Positions 8,851 through 17,606 are shown, numbered from the stretch's first letter. The stretch is DNA of 64,000 nucleotides from Pseudoalteromonas phenolica (GCF_005886345.1 NZ_PNEC01000037.1:1-64000); one strand, 5' to 3'. A program made the numbers and translations. Notes: generated by a model not told the origin, from the letters alone.

Positions 8851-9222
8851 CTAAGAGGTAAAAATGGGTGGTCGGTATAACGACTCGACAATATTATTTG
8901 GCATATTTAAATGCGAGTTCATAATAGAGTCTGAAAAACGCATCATTGGTTGCAAGTAACCAATATTGCTAACAAAAACAAAGGCAGCACAGGCATTTGC
9001 AGGGCAAATACAGTCTGACTCGCAGCAGTCTACTTCACAGCAATCATCTGGGGTTTCACTATCTGTGTAAAAAGCGCTATTAGCTGGGGCATAAGTTTGT
9101 GCAAGTGATGAATGCTCTGGTTCGAGCTCAAAGGAAGGCATAAAACTATAAGCCGACGCTTGCCCAATAAAGGCAATCAAAATAACCATTGTCACAAAGA
9201 CTTTTGAAAATGATTTAGGCAT
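8851..9222 (-). CDS. Small secreted Cys-rich protein, probable metal-binding
   Basis: A 123-aa protein with an N-terminal hydrophobic signal segment (VFVTMVILIAFIGQASA) and a central cysteine cluster DDCCEVDCCESDCICPANAC (about residues 58-77), which looks like a metal-binding site. I do not know a named family with certainty; small Cys-rich or His-rich proteins are common beside metal TonB receptors. It precedes the receptor in the same direction with a 99-bp gap and is likely co-transcribed with it. A role in binding or sensing copper or zinc is inferred from the residues and the neighbour. Confidence 0.75.
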   Translation of the reverse strand: MPKSFSKVFVTMVILIAFIGQASAYSFMPSFELEPEHSSLAQTYAPANSAFYTDSETPDDCCEVDCCESDCICPANACAAFVFVSNIGYLQPMMRFSDSIMNSHLNMPNNIVESLYRPPIFTS

Positions 9223-9311
9223 ACAGCTCTCGAGTAATTAACGGCGCTACTTTACGATAATTTCAATCGGAAGTGAATAGAGCGAGAGAGCTTTGCCATA
9301 CTAAATGGGTG

Positions 9312-9791
9312 TTATATTTTTAAAGGTAATTGATTGCGCGAGAAAGTCTGTTTAAGCACCACGGTTGACTCAATCGCTGCAATACTACTTATTTGCCCTA
9401 AAGACTTTTTAACAAAGCTTTCGTAGTGGCTAAGGTCTTTGGCGACTATTTTCAGCAAATAATCATAACTGCCTGTGATCACCGAGCATTCCATGACTTG
9501 TTCAAGGGCTTCAACGGCACTTTCAAATTCATCGGCGAGTTTATCAGAATTAGCATTTAGCCTCACTAAGGCATATACCAAAATAGATAGGTTGAGTTTT
9601 TCACGATCTAAAATGGCCTGATAACCCTTAATAATGCCTTCTTGCTCTAACTTTTTTATCCGCCTTAAGCAGGGGGTGTCAGATAAGCTCACTTGTTGCG
9701 CTACTTCAGTTGTACTCATGCGACCACGATATTGCAGCAGGTCTAATATCGCTAAATCTTTATTATCTATACTCATATTGGAGTTATTCAC
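9312..9791 (-). CDS. Lrp/AsnC-family transcriptional regulator
   Basis: A 159-aa protein with an N-terminal winged HTH (LAILDLLQYRGRMSTTEVAQ...SDTPCLRRIKKLEQEGII, about residues 12-60) and a C-terminal RAM/AsnC ligand-binding domain (about 70-150, with SVITGSYDYLLKIVAKDL and IAAIESTVVLKQ). This is the usual length for the family, which senses amino acids. It is divergent from the PrnB-like and kynureninase-like genes, so tryptophan or a breakdown product is the likely effector (inference). A second possible start is at the Met six codons in. Confidence 0.88.
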   Translation of the reverse strand: MNNSNMSIDNKDLAILDLLQYRGRMSTTEVAQQVSLSDTPCLRRIKKLEQEGIIKGYQAILDREKLNLSILVYALVRLNANSDKLADEFESAVEALEQVMECSVITGSYDYLLKIVAKDLSHYESFVKKSLGQISSIAAIESTVVLKQTFSRNQLPLKI

Positions 9792-9916
9792 TATTTTTAT
9801 TCTTTTATTTATTGAATATCACTCATTTGGGGTTTAATAATCAAGTTTATTGGTGAATTTTTATCACACTGAGCTGCTAGTATTATCCTTAAATAATAAA
9901 CAATGACGAAAAGAGT

Positions 9917-11089
9917 ATGACAGCGTGTACACGAGAGTTTGATGCTTGGATCCGCAGTTCATTTTGCGAAATAAATTCACGACTCGAAGCCTTATATTGG
10001 CAACAAAAAGACAAAGCCAACGTTGAAAATGTCGGTGAAACATTAAAACAACAACTGCAAACCGAAGGCACTGAATTAATAAAAGCCTTGGTAGCTGAAG
10101 GCAATACTGACGAAGGCTTTGATAATGCTTTTGATTTACTCGGCAATGTTGGACTCTACATGGCGGCTTGCAGACGCCATGAAATAACAGAGCCGAGTCG
10201 AGAGCGAACCTCTCCACTCGTTGAAGCCTCTACGCTGGCAATGCACATTGGTGCGTCAATTGGTGTCACGCCACGTTTTGCTACTGCACATTTGACGACA
10301 CACAACACTGCCGTGAACGGTGTTTATAAACGCTTTACTGATCTAGCAGATGAAAAAATCTTCGTTGATTACAATACCAAGGGGATTTTAGCTTACAAAC
10401 GCGCTGCCGATGCTTTACTAAAAATTTTGCCGCTCGGTGTCTCGCATCCAATCACAGGCGATTTATTAAAAGTAGCGAAATATGCGTTGCAAGATGTTAT
10501 TGAATCTAATCAACAGCTATTCGATAAACTCGACACTGAGCGATTTTTTTACTGTGTAAGACCTTATTACAAACCACATAGAGTGGGCTCTCAGGTTTAT
10601 CGTGGTGCCAATGCCGGGGACTTTGCCGGTATTAATGTGATTGATATGCTACTCGGGTTATGTGTTGCTAATGAGCCCAGTTACTCGCAAATGCTGGTGG
10701 ACAAATTCTTATATATGATGCCTGAAGACCAACAAATTCTGCGCGATTGTATGCGTCGCACAAGTTTAATGGATTCATTTTTAAATCTTGGAAGTCAACA
10801 CGGCGCTTCTTGGTATCAAGAGAATGTTTCGTTATTTTTAGAGGTGTGCGAGTTACACGGTGAAGGCGCTACCCAGCATCATAACCAATTGGTTGAAAAG
10901 TATATTGCGCAGCCTTCAAATTCCATGGCAGAGCAGCACCTTGATAAGGTGACGGCAAGCGGCCCGCCGCTGTCAGTGTTACTAGGCTCACTCGAAAAGC
11001 TTCGTGACCGACGTGCCGCCAATCAGCGAGACGATATTTTTACTCGTTATCATGATATTCAAAAACTCAAAGCCACGTTAAGTAGATAA
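9917..11089 (+). CDS. PrnB / DUF1864-like protein, tryptophan/indoleamine dioxygenase superfamily
   Basis: A 390-aa soluble protein that I recognise as related to PrnB (monodechloroaminopyrrolnitrin synthase) and the DUF1864 proteins, which share the heme-binding helical fold of tryptophan 2,3-dioxygenase and indoleamine dioxygenase. Diagnostic stretches are TAHLTTHNTAVNGVYKRFT, YRGANAGDFAGINVIDMLLG and a C-terminal helical bundle. It is followed after only 4 bases by a kynureninase-like gene, so the two form an operon. The order oxidase then kynureninase-like enzyme suggests opening of the indole ring and removal of the side chain. The substrate is not known; no other prn gene is present. 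Confidence 0.7.
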   Translation: MTACTREFDAWIRSSFCEINSRLEALYWQQKDKANVENVGETLKQQLQTEGTELIKALVAEGNTDEGFDNAFDLLGNVGLYMAACRRHEITEPSRERTSPLVEASTLAMHIGASIGVTPRFATAHLTTHNTAVNGVYKRFTDLADEKIFVDYNTKGILAYKRAADALLKILPLGVSHPITGDLLKVAKYALQDVIESNQQLFDKLDTERFFYCVRPYYKPHRVGSQVYRGANAGDFAGINVIDMLLGLCVANEPSYSQMLVDKFLYMMPEDQQILRDCMRRTSLMDSFLNLGSQHGASWYQENVSLFLEVCELHGEGATQHHNQLVEKYIAQPSNSMAEQHLDKVTASGPPLSVLLGSLEKLRDRRAANQRDDIFTRYHDIQKLKATLSR

Positions 11090-11093
11090 CCAG

Positions 11094-12188
11094 ATGAAAC
11101 AAGATTTTGTATTACCGAGTGACACCTATTTATTGAATCACTCAGTTGGAAGACCACTAAAAAGTGCCGAGAATCATTTTAAACAAAGTTATTTATCGCC
11201 TTGGCAAGATTCGGGTCGAGAGCCGTGGCAAGCCTGGCTTGCAATTATTACTGAGTTTCAACAATCATTAGGGCGACTGTTTAACTCATCACCTATGCAG
11301 TTTTGCCCGCAAGTTAATTTATCGAGTGGGCTAACAAAGCTCATTATGGCTTTGCCTGAGCTAAACGAAAACAGTGTGGTGTTGATGAGTGCGCAAGACT
11401 TCCCAAGTATGGGCTTTGCGATGCAAAAAGCACTGCCTGATGGGGCGACAATTCGCTATATTCCTGAAAATGAAGACATCACGCAAATTGACGTTTGGCA
11501 GCAACATTTAACTGCTGATATCGATCTAGTCTTTGTTAGTCAAGCTTACTCAAATACCGGGCAAGTCGCGCCAATAAATGACATTGTTAAGTTTGCCAAA
11601 GCCAATCACACATTGAGCATTATTGATGTTGCGCAATCGGCGGGGGTTATTCCACTTAATTTGAATGAGCTTGATACCGATTTTATGATTGGCTCGAGTG
11701 TTAAATGGCTATGTGGAGGCCCAGGTGCGGCCTATTTGTGGCTTAACAGTAAGCATATTGAGCGATTAGCGCCAAAAGATGTGGGTTGGTTTTCTCACGA
11801 AAACCCATTTGAGTTTGACATTCATCATTTTGCCTATCACGACAGTGCTTTAAAGTTTTGGGGTGGTACACCCAGTGTTGCCCCTTATGCATTTGCCTCG
11901 CACAGCATTGACTATTTTTCTAAGCTTGGCGATAAGCTCAGAGAGCATAACCAAGGCTTAATAGATTTACTGATCCAACATTTGGGCGAACAAGTCGTTT
12001 CACCTCATGATAGAAATCGCCGCAGTGGTACAGTGATTATTAAACCTCAAATTGGAGTAGAAGCAGCTTTAACTGAATGTGAACAGGCAAGGATAAGCAT
12101 TGATTCCAGAGTGCATGGATTGCGTGTTTCACCGCATATTTATAATGACGAAAGCGATATTTTAAAGCTATTGGCAGTGTTAAAGTAG
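11094..12188 (+). CDS. Kynureninase-like class-V aminotransferase fold enzyme
   Basis: A 364-aa PLP enzyme of fold type I. The PLP lysine lies in GSSVKWLCGGPGAAYLW, which resembles kynureninase (GS.K.L.GGPG) more than cysteine desulfurases; the cofactor Asp is in LSIIDVAQSAGV. The start MKQDFVLPSDTYLLNHSVGRP carries the usual LNHSVG substrate loop of the class. It is about 50 residues shorter than typical KynU, so activity on kynurenine is likely but not certain. It lies 4 bases after the PrnB-like gene and ends at a strong hairpin. Confidence 0.75.
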   Translation: MKQDFVLPSDTYLLNHSVGRPLKSAENHFKQSYLSPWQDSGREPWQAWLAIITEFQQSLGRLFNSSPMQFCPQVNLSSGLTKLIMALPELNENSVVLMSAQDFPSMGFAMQKALPDGATIRYIPENEDITQIDVWQQHLTADIDLVFVSQAYSNTGQVAPINDIVKFAKANHTLSIIDVAQSAGVIPLNLNELDTDFMIGSSVKWLCGGPGAAYLWLNSKHIERLAPKDVGWFSHENPFEFDIHHFAYHDSALKFWGGTPSVAPYAFASHSIDYFSKLGDKLREHNQGLIDLLIQHLGEQVVSPHDRNRRSGTVIIKPQIGVEAALTECEQARISIDSRVHGLRVSPHIYNDESDILKLLAVLK

Positions 12189-12218
12189 AGCACTTCTTAT
12201 TAAAGTTATGAATGTGTA

Positions 12219-12254
12219 GTTGCTCAATAAGTATAGATTTATTGAGCAACTTTC
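12219..12254. terminator. Bidirectional hairpin terminator
   Basis: A perfect 12-bp stem GTTGCTCAATAA / TTATTGAGCAAC with an 8-base loop lies between the convergent kynureninase-like gene and the His-rich gene. The T-tail (TTTCTAG) is short. Confidence 0.7.
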
Positions 12255-12269
12255 TAGAAAGCTTAAAGT

Positions 12270-12614
12270 TTACTCACCATGTGTTTCATGGAAGTGATTG
12301 CCATGTTGGTGGTGCCAGTGACCATCATGTTTATATTCTACTCGCCCATTTTCGATACGCTGTTTATGACCACATTCTAAACTGTGTGCATGTTTGTGCT
12401 TTTTATGCGTTTCAGTTAACGCCTCATGAGTATGTCCTGCGTGGGTGTGGTGATCATGACCATCATGGTTATAATCAAAATGGTCAATATGCCACTCTGA
12501 GGCATGCCCGCATTTGGCATTATGCATATGTTTATGGTCATTATGTTCTTTGTGCTCACCGGCTATCACAGACCCTGCTAAAAGTAATGTCGAAAACAAA
12601 ATAGTATTTCTCAT
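12270..12614 (-). CDS. Small secreted His-rich protein, probable zinc-binding
   Basis: A 114-aa protein with signal peptide MRNTILFSTLLLAGSVIAG and a mature part in which about one residue in four is His, with repeated HDHH/HTHAGHTH/HKHAHS blocks and two NAKCGH / SLECGH motifs. Such proteins act as periplasmic metal buffers or feed zinc to importers. The His-rich tail of the TonB receptor at 6775-8751 suggests a shared metal. About 75 bp upstream is a Zur-box-like sequence. No homologous family name is claimed. Confidence 0.8.
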   Translation of the reverse strand: MRNTILFSTLLLAGSVIAGEHKEHNDHKHMHNAKCGHASEWHIDHFDYNHDGHDHHTHAGHTHEALTETHKKHKHAHSLECGHKQRIENGRVEYKHDGHWHHQHGNHFHETHGE

Positions 12615-12688
12615 CCTAATTTCCTTAAGTGGTTTTCAAATACCATTTTATATTTGCTTACATGATGAAAATGTCAAATTAAACAGTA

Positions 12689-12705
12689 TGTTATAAGGTA
12701 TCACG
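12689..12705 (-). promoter_or_regulatory. Zur-box-like sequence upstream of the His-rich gene
   Basis: TGTTATAAGGTATCACG contains both half-sites of the enterobacterial Zur operator (TGTTATA and TATCAC) but with a 3-base rather than 1-base centre, so it is an imperfect match. Confidence 0.35.
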
Positions 12706-12836
12706 TTTAGCTTCGAGTTGTTGAAAAAATAAATTCTTTTGCTTGCATTTTCAATACTTTGTTACAAACAATCAGTTGCTAACTACAAAAAAAAATATGT
12801 AATTTTATTTAATTTTTTAATGACTCAAGGATAGTT

Positions 12837-13952
12837 ATGAAAAGCAAACTTATCGCATTGGCTGTATCCGGTTTAATAGCAAGTACATCTTCACAAGCGA
12901 CTTCGCTTAACAAAACAGAAATCGACAATGTGTTTTCAGAGATCAAATCAACAAGCCCTGGTTGTAGTGTGGGCGTGATCAAAGATGGAAAACTCATTCA
13001 CAAAGCAGGCTATGGTTTAGCAAATATGGAGCTAAATGTGCCTCTTGATGGATCACATGTTCACCGTATTGCGTCAGTTTCTAAGCAGTTTACAGGGATG
13101 GCGGTCATATTACTTGCCGATGAAGGTAAAATTGATTTAAACGCTGATATTCGTAAATATCTACCAGAGCTTAGAGATTATAAAGAATCAGTAACGATTA
13201 ATGCGATGTTAGGTCACTTTTCAGGCATGGGTGATTATGACTTTGTCGATGCAGAGCTAGACAAAGATGCGCTTAAGCTTAAATCGACCATGGGTGGAGA
13301 GTTCCGCTTAGGTAAAGAAGATTATCTCACCATTGAAGAGTTTTACGATTACGTCAAAACGGTACCTTTAAGAAATAAACCTAACGAAGACTTCCGATAC
13401 AGTAACTACGCATATTTTCTTTTGTCTATGCTGGTTGAACGCGTATCGGGTGAGAGCTTGAGAGACTACAGTGAAACGCGCATTTTCAGGCCTCTAGGAA
13501 TGAGCAATACCTTCTTTAGTGATGAGCCAACTGAAATTGTTAGAAACCGTGCCGATGGGTACAGTAAAAATAATGAGGGTGAATACTTTACTAATATGAC
13601 CAATTTATTCTGGGTTGGAGATGGTGGGTTACACACAACAGTTGAAGATATGGCTAAATGGGATGCTTATTTCTATAACCCAACATTAGGTAAGGAACCT
13701 AAAAAGCTACTTGCGCAGTTTATGCAGCCAAATAATGCTGAGATCACTATTGAGGGTCGAAAATACGCAAACGGGCAATTCATAGGTGAGAAAAGCGGGA
13801 TTGAAATAGTTTATCACAGCGGTGGTTGGCTTGGCACAGTGACAAACTACGAGCGCATACCAGAGAAAAATTATGCTTCGATTGTGTTTTGTAATGATAC
13901 TTCAGTAGACATAGCAGAGCTAGTTGGCGGTTTACGTAAATTAGTTTTATAA
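12837..13952 (+). CDS. Serine hydrolase of the beta-lactamase / class C family
   Basis: A 371-aa secreted protein with signal peptide MKSKLIALAVSGLIASTSSQA. The three active-site elements of the PF00144 family are present: SxxK in RIASVSKQFTGM (about residue 80), YxN in FRYSNYAYFLLS (about 190) and HSGG near the C-terminus. The stretch VGDGGLHTTVEDMAKW is typical of D-aminopeptidase/esterase-like members rather than AmpC. The substrate could be a peptide, ester or beta-lactam and cannot be told. Monocistronic, ending at a hairpin. Confidence 0.85.
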   Translation: MKSKLIALAVSGLIASTSSQATSLNKTEIDNVFSEIKSTSPGCSVGVIKDGKLIHKAGYGLANMELNVPLDGSHVHRIASVSKQFTGMAVILLADEGKIDLNADIRKYLPELRDYKESVTINAMLGHFSGMGDYDFVDAELDKDALKLKSTMGGEFRLGKEDYLTIEEFYDYVKTVPLRNKPNEDFRYSNYAYFLLSMLVERVSGESLRDYSETRIFRPLGMSNTFFSDEPTEIVRNRADGYSKNNEGEYFTNMTNLFWVGDGGLHTTVEDMAKWDAYFYNPTLGKEPKKLLAQFMQPNNAEITIEGRKYANGQFIGEKSGIEIVYHSGGWLGTVTNYERIPEKNYASIVFCNDTSVDIAELVGGLRKLVL

Positions 13953-13962
13953 ATTCGGTCAC

Positions 13963-13984
13963 AAGGCCATTTTTATGGCCTTTC
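13963..13984 (+). terminator. Hairpin terminator of the serine hydrolase gene
   Basis: AAGGCCAT / ATGGCCTT, 8-bp stem with a TTTT loop, 10 bases after the stop codon; T-tail weak. Confidence 0.6.
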
Positions 13985-14035
13985 AGTTAGTTGTTTGTCC
14001 TAAATCTTAACATCATTTAGCCCCTAAATTGGTTG

Positions 14036-14742
14036 CTAACAGGGCTCAATGGGTTGTATTTGTTGTTCTGGTGTGGGCAAGCTGTTTAGTTTCATCTTCT
14101 TTAATAATAAGCGAATATTTTCTTTGGCATCATCATTTTGAAAAAGACGCAAAAGCAATTCAGAAAACTCTTTTGTTCTTAACTGTGTATTATCTTTGAG
14201 TTTGATGGCGGTGTAGACCATATCTAAAAAGTTAATAAAGTCAGTTTGTTCAATATGAAATTGTTTTAATTTAATCTCTATGCCTTGGCGATATTGTTTG
14301 AATGTGGGTATGTCTTTTGCCATTAATGCCGCTGTCATAATACTAAACTTTAAACGCGTTTCGTCTCTGCGCTTATTAAGCGACTTAAAAAGCTTAAGCG
14401 CTTTTTGATAGTACTTAATTGCATCTTCAGTCTTATTTAAATGCAGTGCAAAATTACCGGTGGTGATGTAAATACCCGCACGAATATTTTTATCTAAAAC
14501 CGTATATTCAATAGAGTTGAGTAAGTGGTAGCCCAAAGCAGGTTGGTTTTGAATACGATAAGCGGCAGCAATATTACTCTTTAAAGCTGCAATATAATTG
14601 GCATTTTCAGTCTTGGTCATTGCACACTGGAAATGTGCAATTGCATCATCTAACTGATTATTAATAAAAAAATTCTTCCGATATCATTAATAATCTGAAT
14701 CGTTTTTTCAGTTAGGAGATAAAATCCTCGCATTTGATAGCA
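14036..14742 (-). pseudogene. TPR-repeat protein, frameshifted and 5'-truncated
   Basis: The open part (14036-14620, 194 codons) has TPR repeats (about residues 5-90; FALHLNKTEDAIKYYQKALKLF is a clear unit) but starts in mid-repeat. Upstream the same frame continues as NNQLDDAIAHFQCAM, and before a T7 run (about 14665-14672) the preceding repeat continues in another frame as LLTEKTIQIINDIGRI. One T added to the run would join them as GRIFFINNQLDDA. Beyond about 14742 no further coding match is seen and a stop follows, so the N-terminus (in relatives often a signal peptide, more TPRs or a GGDEF partner) is gone. A remnant of a larger gene is likely; a sequencing error in the homopolymer would not explain the lost 5' end. 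Confidence 0.7.
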
Positions 14743-15094
14743 TTTAGAATATTTAGAAAGTATTCATGTATTTTGTATCTATGGCTGCTTTGATTGAAAT
14801 GCGAGTATGTTGAAATGCATCTCGCTAAAACTCGTCAACACTTCATGCGTGAACAGGGGGGAGCTAGAAATTGCAAAAAGTGAGAAAAACAAGTTCAATA
14901 TACCAATCAGAATAATGCTATATTCTTTTTTTTGTAAATTACATGTTATTTTTTTAAGGGGCCTAAAATCTAAGAAGTTTGATAATTAAACGTAATATTT
15001 AGATGAGCACCCAGTAATAAGTTATAAAACTGGATGCTTATTTTAAAGACAAAAATGAATGCAATGACTCAGTCTTAAAACTTTAGTTAGCAGC
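14743..15094. other. Intergenic region, 352 bp
   Basis: AT-rich with no supported gene; a 60-codon open frame at 14807-14989 has no coding features. An imperfect hairpin at 15005-15038 (AGCACCCAGT / ACTGGATGCT) could end transcription of the sigma factor gene on the minus strand. Confidence 0.5.
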
Positions 15095-15625
15095 CTAATG
15101 TGTGATAGCTCTTTTGCAAGTGGTTACCACTTCTTGAAGTGTGAAATTGACTAACGTTGGAGAAATTGCACATATTTTAGCAATTTCGTTTTGCTTATAT
15201 CCGCCTCTTTTGTATAAGCTTAATATATGCTGATGTCGATTAGATAGGCGGTTTACAGCTTGTACTATACGCTTGTTAAGTTTCTGTTTAATATAGTTTT
15301 CTTCAAGATTCTCTTGCTCATCAATAAATTGAAGGTATTCAGTATTTTCAATACTTATCCAATTCTCTTTATTTTTTTTTCTCAACATATCAATCGCAAT
15401 ATTTTTGGCTGTTTGATAGCAATATGCGGAGTGATTAGATACAGAGTCAACTGGTTCATACATATGAGAAAGCCTAATAAATGTTTCTTGTAGTGCATCT
15501 TCAGCTAGGTGTTGACAGTTCAATATTGAAGTTAGATAAGTTATCAATTTCCTTCTTTGTGTTTCAATTATTTTTGACCAATGTTGATCTGCTTTTGGCA
15601 AATCTTTAGTTCGAGCAACAGTCAT
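15095..15625 (-). CDS. ECF-type RNA polymerase sigma factor (FecI-like)
   Basis: A 176-aa sigma-70 family protein with region 2 (about residues 25-95: LAEDALQETFIRLSHMY, NIAIDMLRKKNKENW) and region 4 (about 115-170: AVNRLSNRHQHILSLYKRGGYKQNEIAKICAISPTLV). Length and the RKKNKENW stretch fit iron-starvation sigma factors. A good ribosome site (AAGGAAG) precedes ATG 15625. A Fur-box array lies 21 bp upstream of the start, so it should be made when iron is scarce. No FecR-like anti-sigma gene is next to it. It is divergent from the siderophore operon and may control that operon or a distant ferri-siderophore receptor (inference). Confidence 0.85.
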   Translation of the reverse strand: MTVARTKDLPKADQHWSKIIETQRRKLITYLTSILNCQHLAEDALQETFIRLSHMYEPVDSVSNHSAYCYQTAKNIAIDMLRKKNKENWISIENTEYLQFIDEQENLEENYIKQKLNKRIVQAVNRLSNRHQHILSLYKRGGYKQNEIAKICAISPTLVNFTLQEVVTTCKRAITH

Positions 15626-15645
15626 TCTACTTCCTTAAATAAACC

Positions 15646-15688
15646 GATAATGTGAATTATTATCATTTAGATCCTAATTCTCATTATT
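15646..15688. promoter_or_regulatory. Fur-box array between the sigma factor gene and the siderophore operon
   Basis: GATAATGTGAATTATTATC at 15646-15664 matches 16 of 19 positions of the classic Fur box GATAATGATAATCATTATC. An adjoining half (AATGAGAAT on the minus strand, about 15677-15685) suggests overlapping sites. The array is 21 bp from the sigma gene start and about 250 bp from the operon start. Confidence 0.8.
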
Positions 15689-15938
15689 TCCTTATGTCAA
15701 TGAAAAAATTCATAAGTTGTTGCGGTTTTGTAACTTGTAACTCTTGATTTTGATTTTAAGAAAAAACTTTAAAAAACCTCTAAATTTTTTGTGAAATGAT
15801 TCGTCTTTAGATTGTTATAAAAAATATAGCTTAGTTTTAATTATGTAACAAGTTGATCTTTATATTGTTTTTTATTTTCTTGTTCATTCTTGATTTTATT
15901 TAAAGTTATTTTTGAAATTTATTCTTGAAAGGGTTGTC

Positions 15939-17591
15939 ATGTTAAACAGTTGTATCAAATGGTCTGATGAAGAAGCTAAGCTGTATCGTAGTCGTGGCTG
16001 TTGGATTGATGAAGAGCTATGTCAAATATTAGAGCGTCAAGTTCAAAACTTGCCAGCCAAAATAGCTGTTATAGACAATGGCATAGAAAAAACTTATGGC
16101 TGTTTAGATAAAGAATCAACTCGATTAGCTGGATATTTAGCCAAGCAGGGACTTAAAGCAGGCGATACTGCGATTGTCCAATTACCTAATTGTTACGAAT
16201 TTTATGTTGTATTTTTCGCATTGCAAAAATTAGCAATTTTACCTGTAAATGCGCTTATGAATCACAATGAATTAGAGCTAGCTCACTATGCTGGTGCGCT
16301 TAATCCTTCCCTAGTCATTGCCGATGCAACACATTCATTATTTCAAAATGATTCTTTTTTTAAAAAATTGCAAAGTGATTCATCAAACCTTAGCCATGTT
16401 TTACTGAGAGGAAATACTGATTGGGCGCCCAATATCAGTAAAAAGTTATATGCATCTGCAAGCTTTGATGATTTTGAATCTGTGCCATTTCGTAAGCACA
16501 ATGCTGAAAATGTTGCTTTTTTCCAACTCTCAGGTGGTAGCACCGGCACTCCCAAGTTAATCCCCAGAACACATAATGATTACTTCTATAGCGTCAGGCA
16601 GAGTGTTGAAATATGTCAATGGAATGAAAATACACGATACTTGTGTGCACTTCCTGCAGCGCACAACTTTTCATTAAGTTCACCTGGGGCGTTGGGTGTA
16701 TTTTATGCCGGCGGCACTTTAATTTGTGCATCAAACCCGTCTCCAAGTAGTTGCTTCCCTTTGATCTCAGCTCACCAAGTTAACTGGACTTCACTGGTTC
16801 CGCCAGCTGTAGCACTTTGGTTGGACTCTCATGAGAGAAGTCATCATGACCTTAGTTCACTCAAAGTCATTCAAGTTGGGGGCGCAAAATTGAGTGCTAC
16901 TTTGGCAATCAAGTTAGAAAATGAGTTCAAGGTAATACTTCAGCAAGTTTTTGGTATGGCTGAAGGTTTGGTTAATTATACAAGATTAAATGACAATGAC
17001 TGGGTAAGACATAACACTCAGGGCAGGCCTATGAGTGAAGCTGACGTTATCAAAATTGTAGATGAAAATAATCAGCCTGTTTCCCAAAATGAGGTTGGCT
17101 TGTTAACGACAAAAGGACCATATACTTTCAAAGGGTATCTAAATGCAAAGTTGCATAATTTAACAGCCTTTACGGAAGATGGTTTTTATTGCAGTGGTGA
17201 TCTCGTCAAGTTGAGTCATTGTGGGAACATCATTGTAGAAGGTCGTGATAAAGACCAAATAAATAAAGGTGGTGAAAAAATCGCCGCTGAGGAAGTTGAA
17301 AATCAATTACTCGCTCACCCTGATGTGCACGATTGTGCTGTAGTCGCAATGCCTGATCACCTTCTAGGTGAGAGAGTATGCGCATTTGTTGTTAAACGTG
17401 AAAATAATAGAGATGCATTAACCAAAGTTGCTTTGAATCGCTTTATTCGAAGCAAAGGCTTAGCAGACTATAAGTACCCTGATCGATTTGAATTTATTAG
17501 CGCTTTACCGAAAACAAAGGTTGGTAAAGTCGACAAACGTGCACTTCGCGAACATATCAAAAACCTACTTGCCCCAATTAAAAGCGTTTAA
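15939..17591 (+). CDS. mxcE: 2,3-dihydroxybenzoate-AMP ligase (EntE/MxcE type)
   Basis: A 550-aa adenylating enzyme that activates 2,3-DHB and loads it on the aryl carrier protein. Visible motifs are the P-loop QLSGGSTGTPKLIPRTHNDY, the aryl-acid pocket stretch ALPAAHNFSLSSPG, QQVFGMAEGLVNYT, and the C-terminal GRDKDQINKGGEKIAAEEVE and KTKVGKVDKRAL (catalytic Lys). The length matches EntE/DhbE. ATG 15939 is chosen over the in-frame 15912 start because GAAAGGG lies 5 bases before it. It is the first gene of the operon, about 15 bp before the isochorismatase gene. Confidence 0.92.
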   Translation: MLNSCIKWSDEEAKLYRSRGCWIDEELCQILERQVQNLPAKIAVIDNGIEKTYGCLDKESTRLAGYLAKQGLKAGDTAIVQLPNCYEFYVVFFALQKLAILPVNALMNHNELELAHYAGALNPSLVIADATHSLFQNDSFFKKLQSDSSNLSHVLLRGNTDWAPNISKKLYASASFDDFESVPFRKHNAENVAFFQLSGGSTGTPKLIPRTHNDYFYSVRQSVEICQWNENTRYLCALPAAHNFSLSSPGALGVFYAGGTLICASNPSPSSCFPLISAHQVNWTSLVPPAVALWLDSHERSHHDLSSLKVIQVGGAKLSATLAIKLENEFKVILQQVFGMAEGLVNYTRLNDNDWVRHNTQGRPMSEADVIKIVDENNQPVSQNEVGLLTTKGPYTFKGYLNAKLHNLTAFTEDGFYCSGDLVKLSHCGNIIVEGRDKDQINKGGEKIAAEEVENQLLAHPDVHDCAVVAMPDHLLGERVCAFVVKRENNRDALTKVALNRFIRSKGLADYKYPDRFEFISALPKTKVGKVDKRALREHIKNLLAPIKSV

Positions 17592-17606
17592 TAAGGAATA
17601 GAAATT

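Noticed and set aside
9864-10217. 117-codon minus-strand open frame with apparent Cys-rich start
   Set aside because: It lies wholly across the PrnB-like gene and the divergent promoter, with no family match.
12212-12604. 130-codon open frame on the plus strand rich in His, Cys and Tyr
   Set aside because: It is the complement of the His-rich secreted gene, which has a signal peptide and proper start; the residues come from the antisense of CAT/CAC repeats.
14807-14989. 60-codon open frame between the TPR relic and the sigma gene
   Set aside because: No ribosome site, no domain; AT-rich chance frame.
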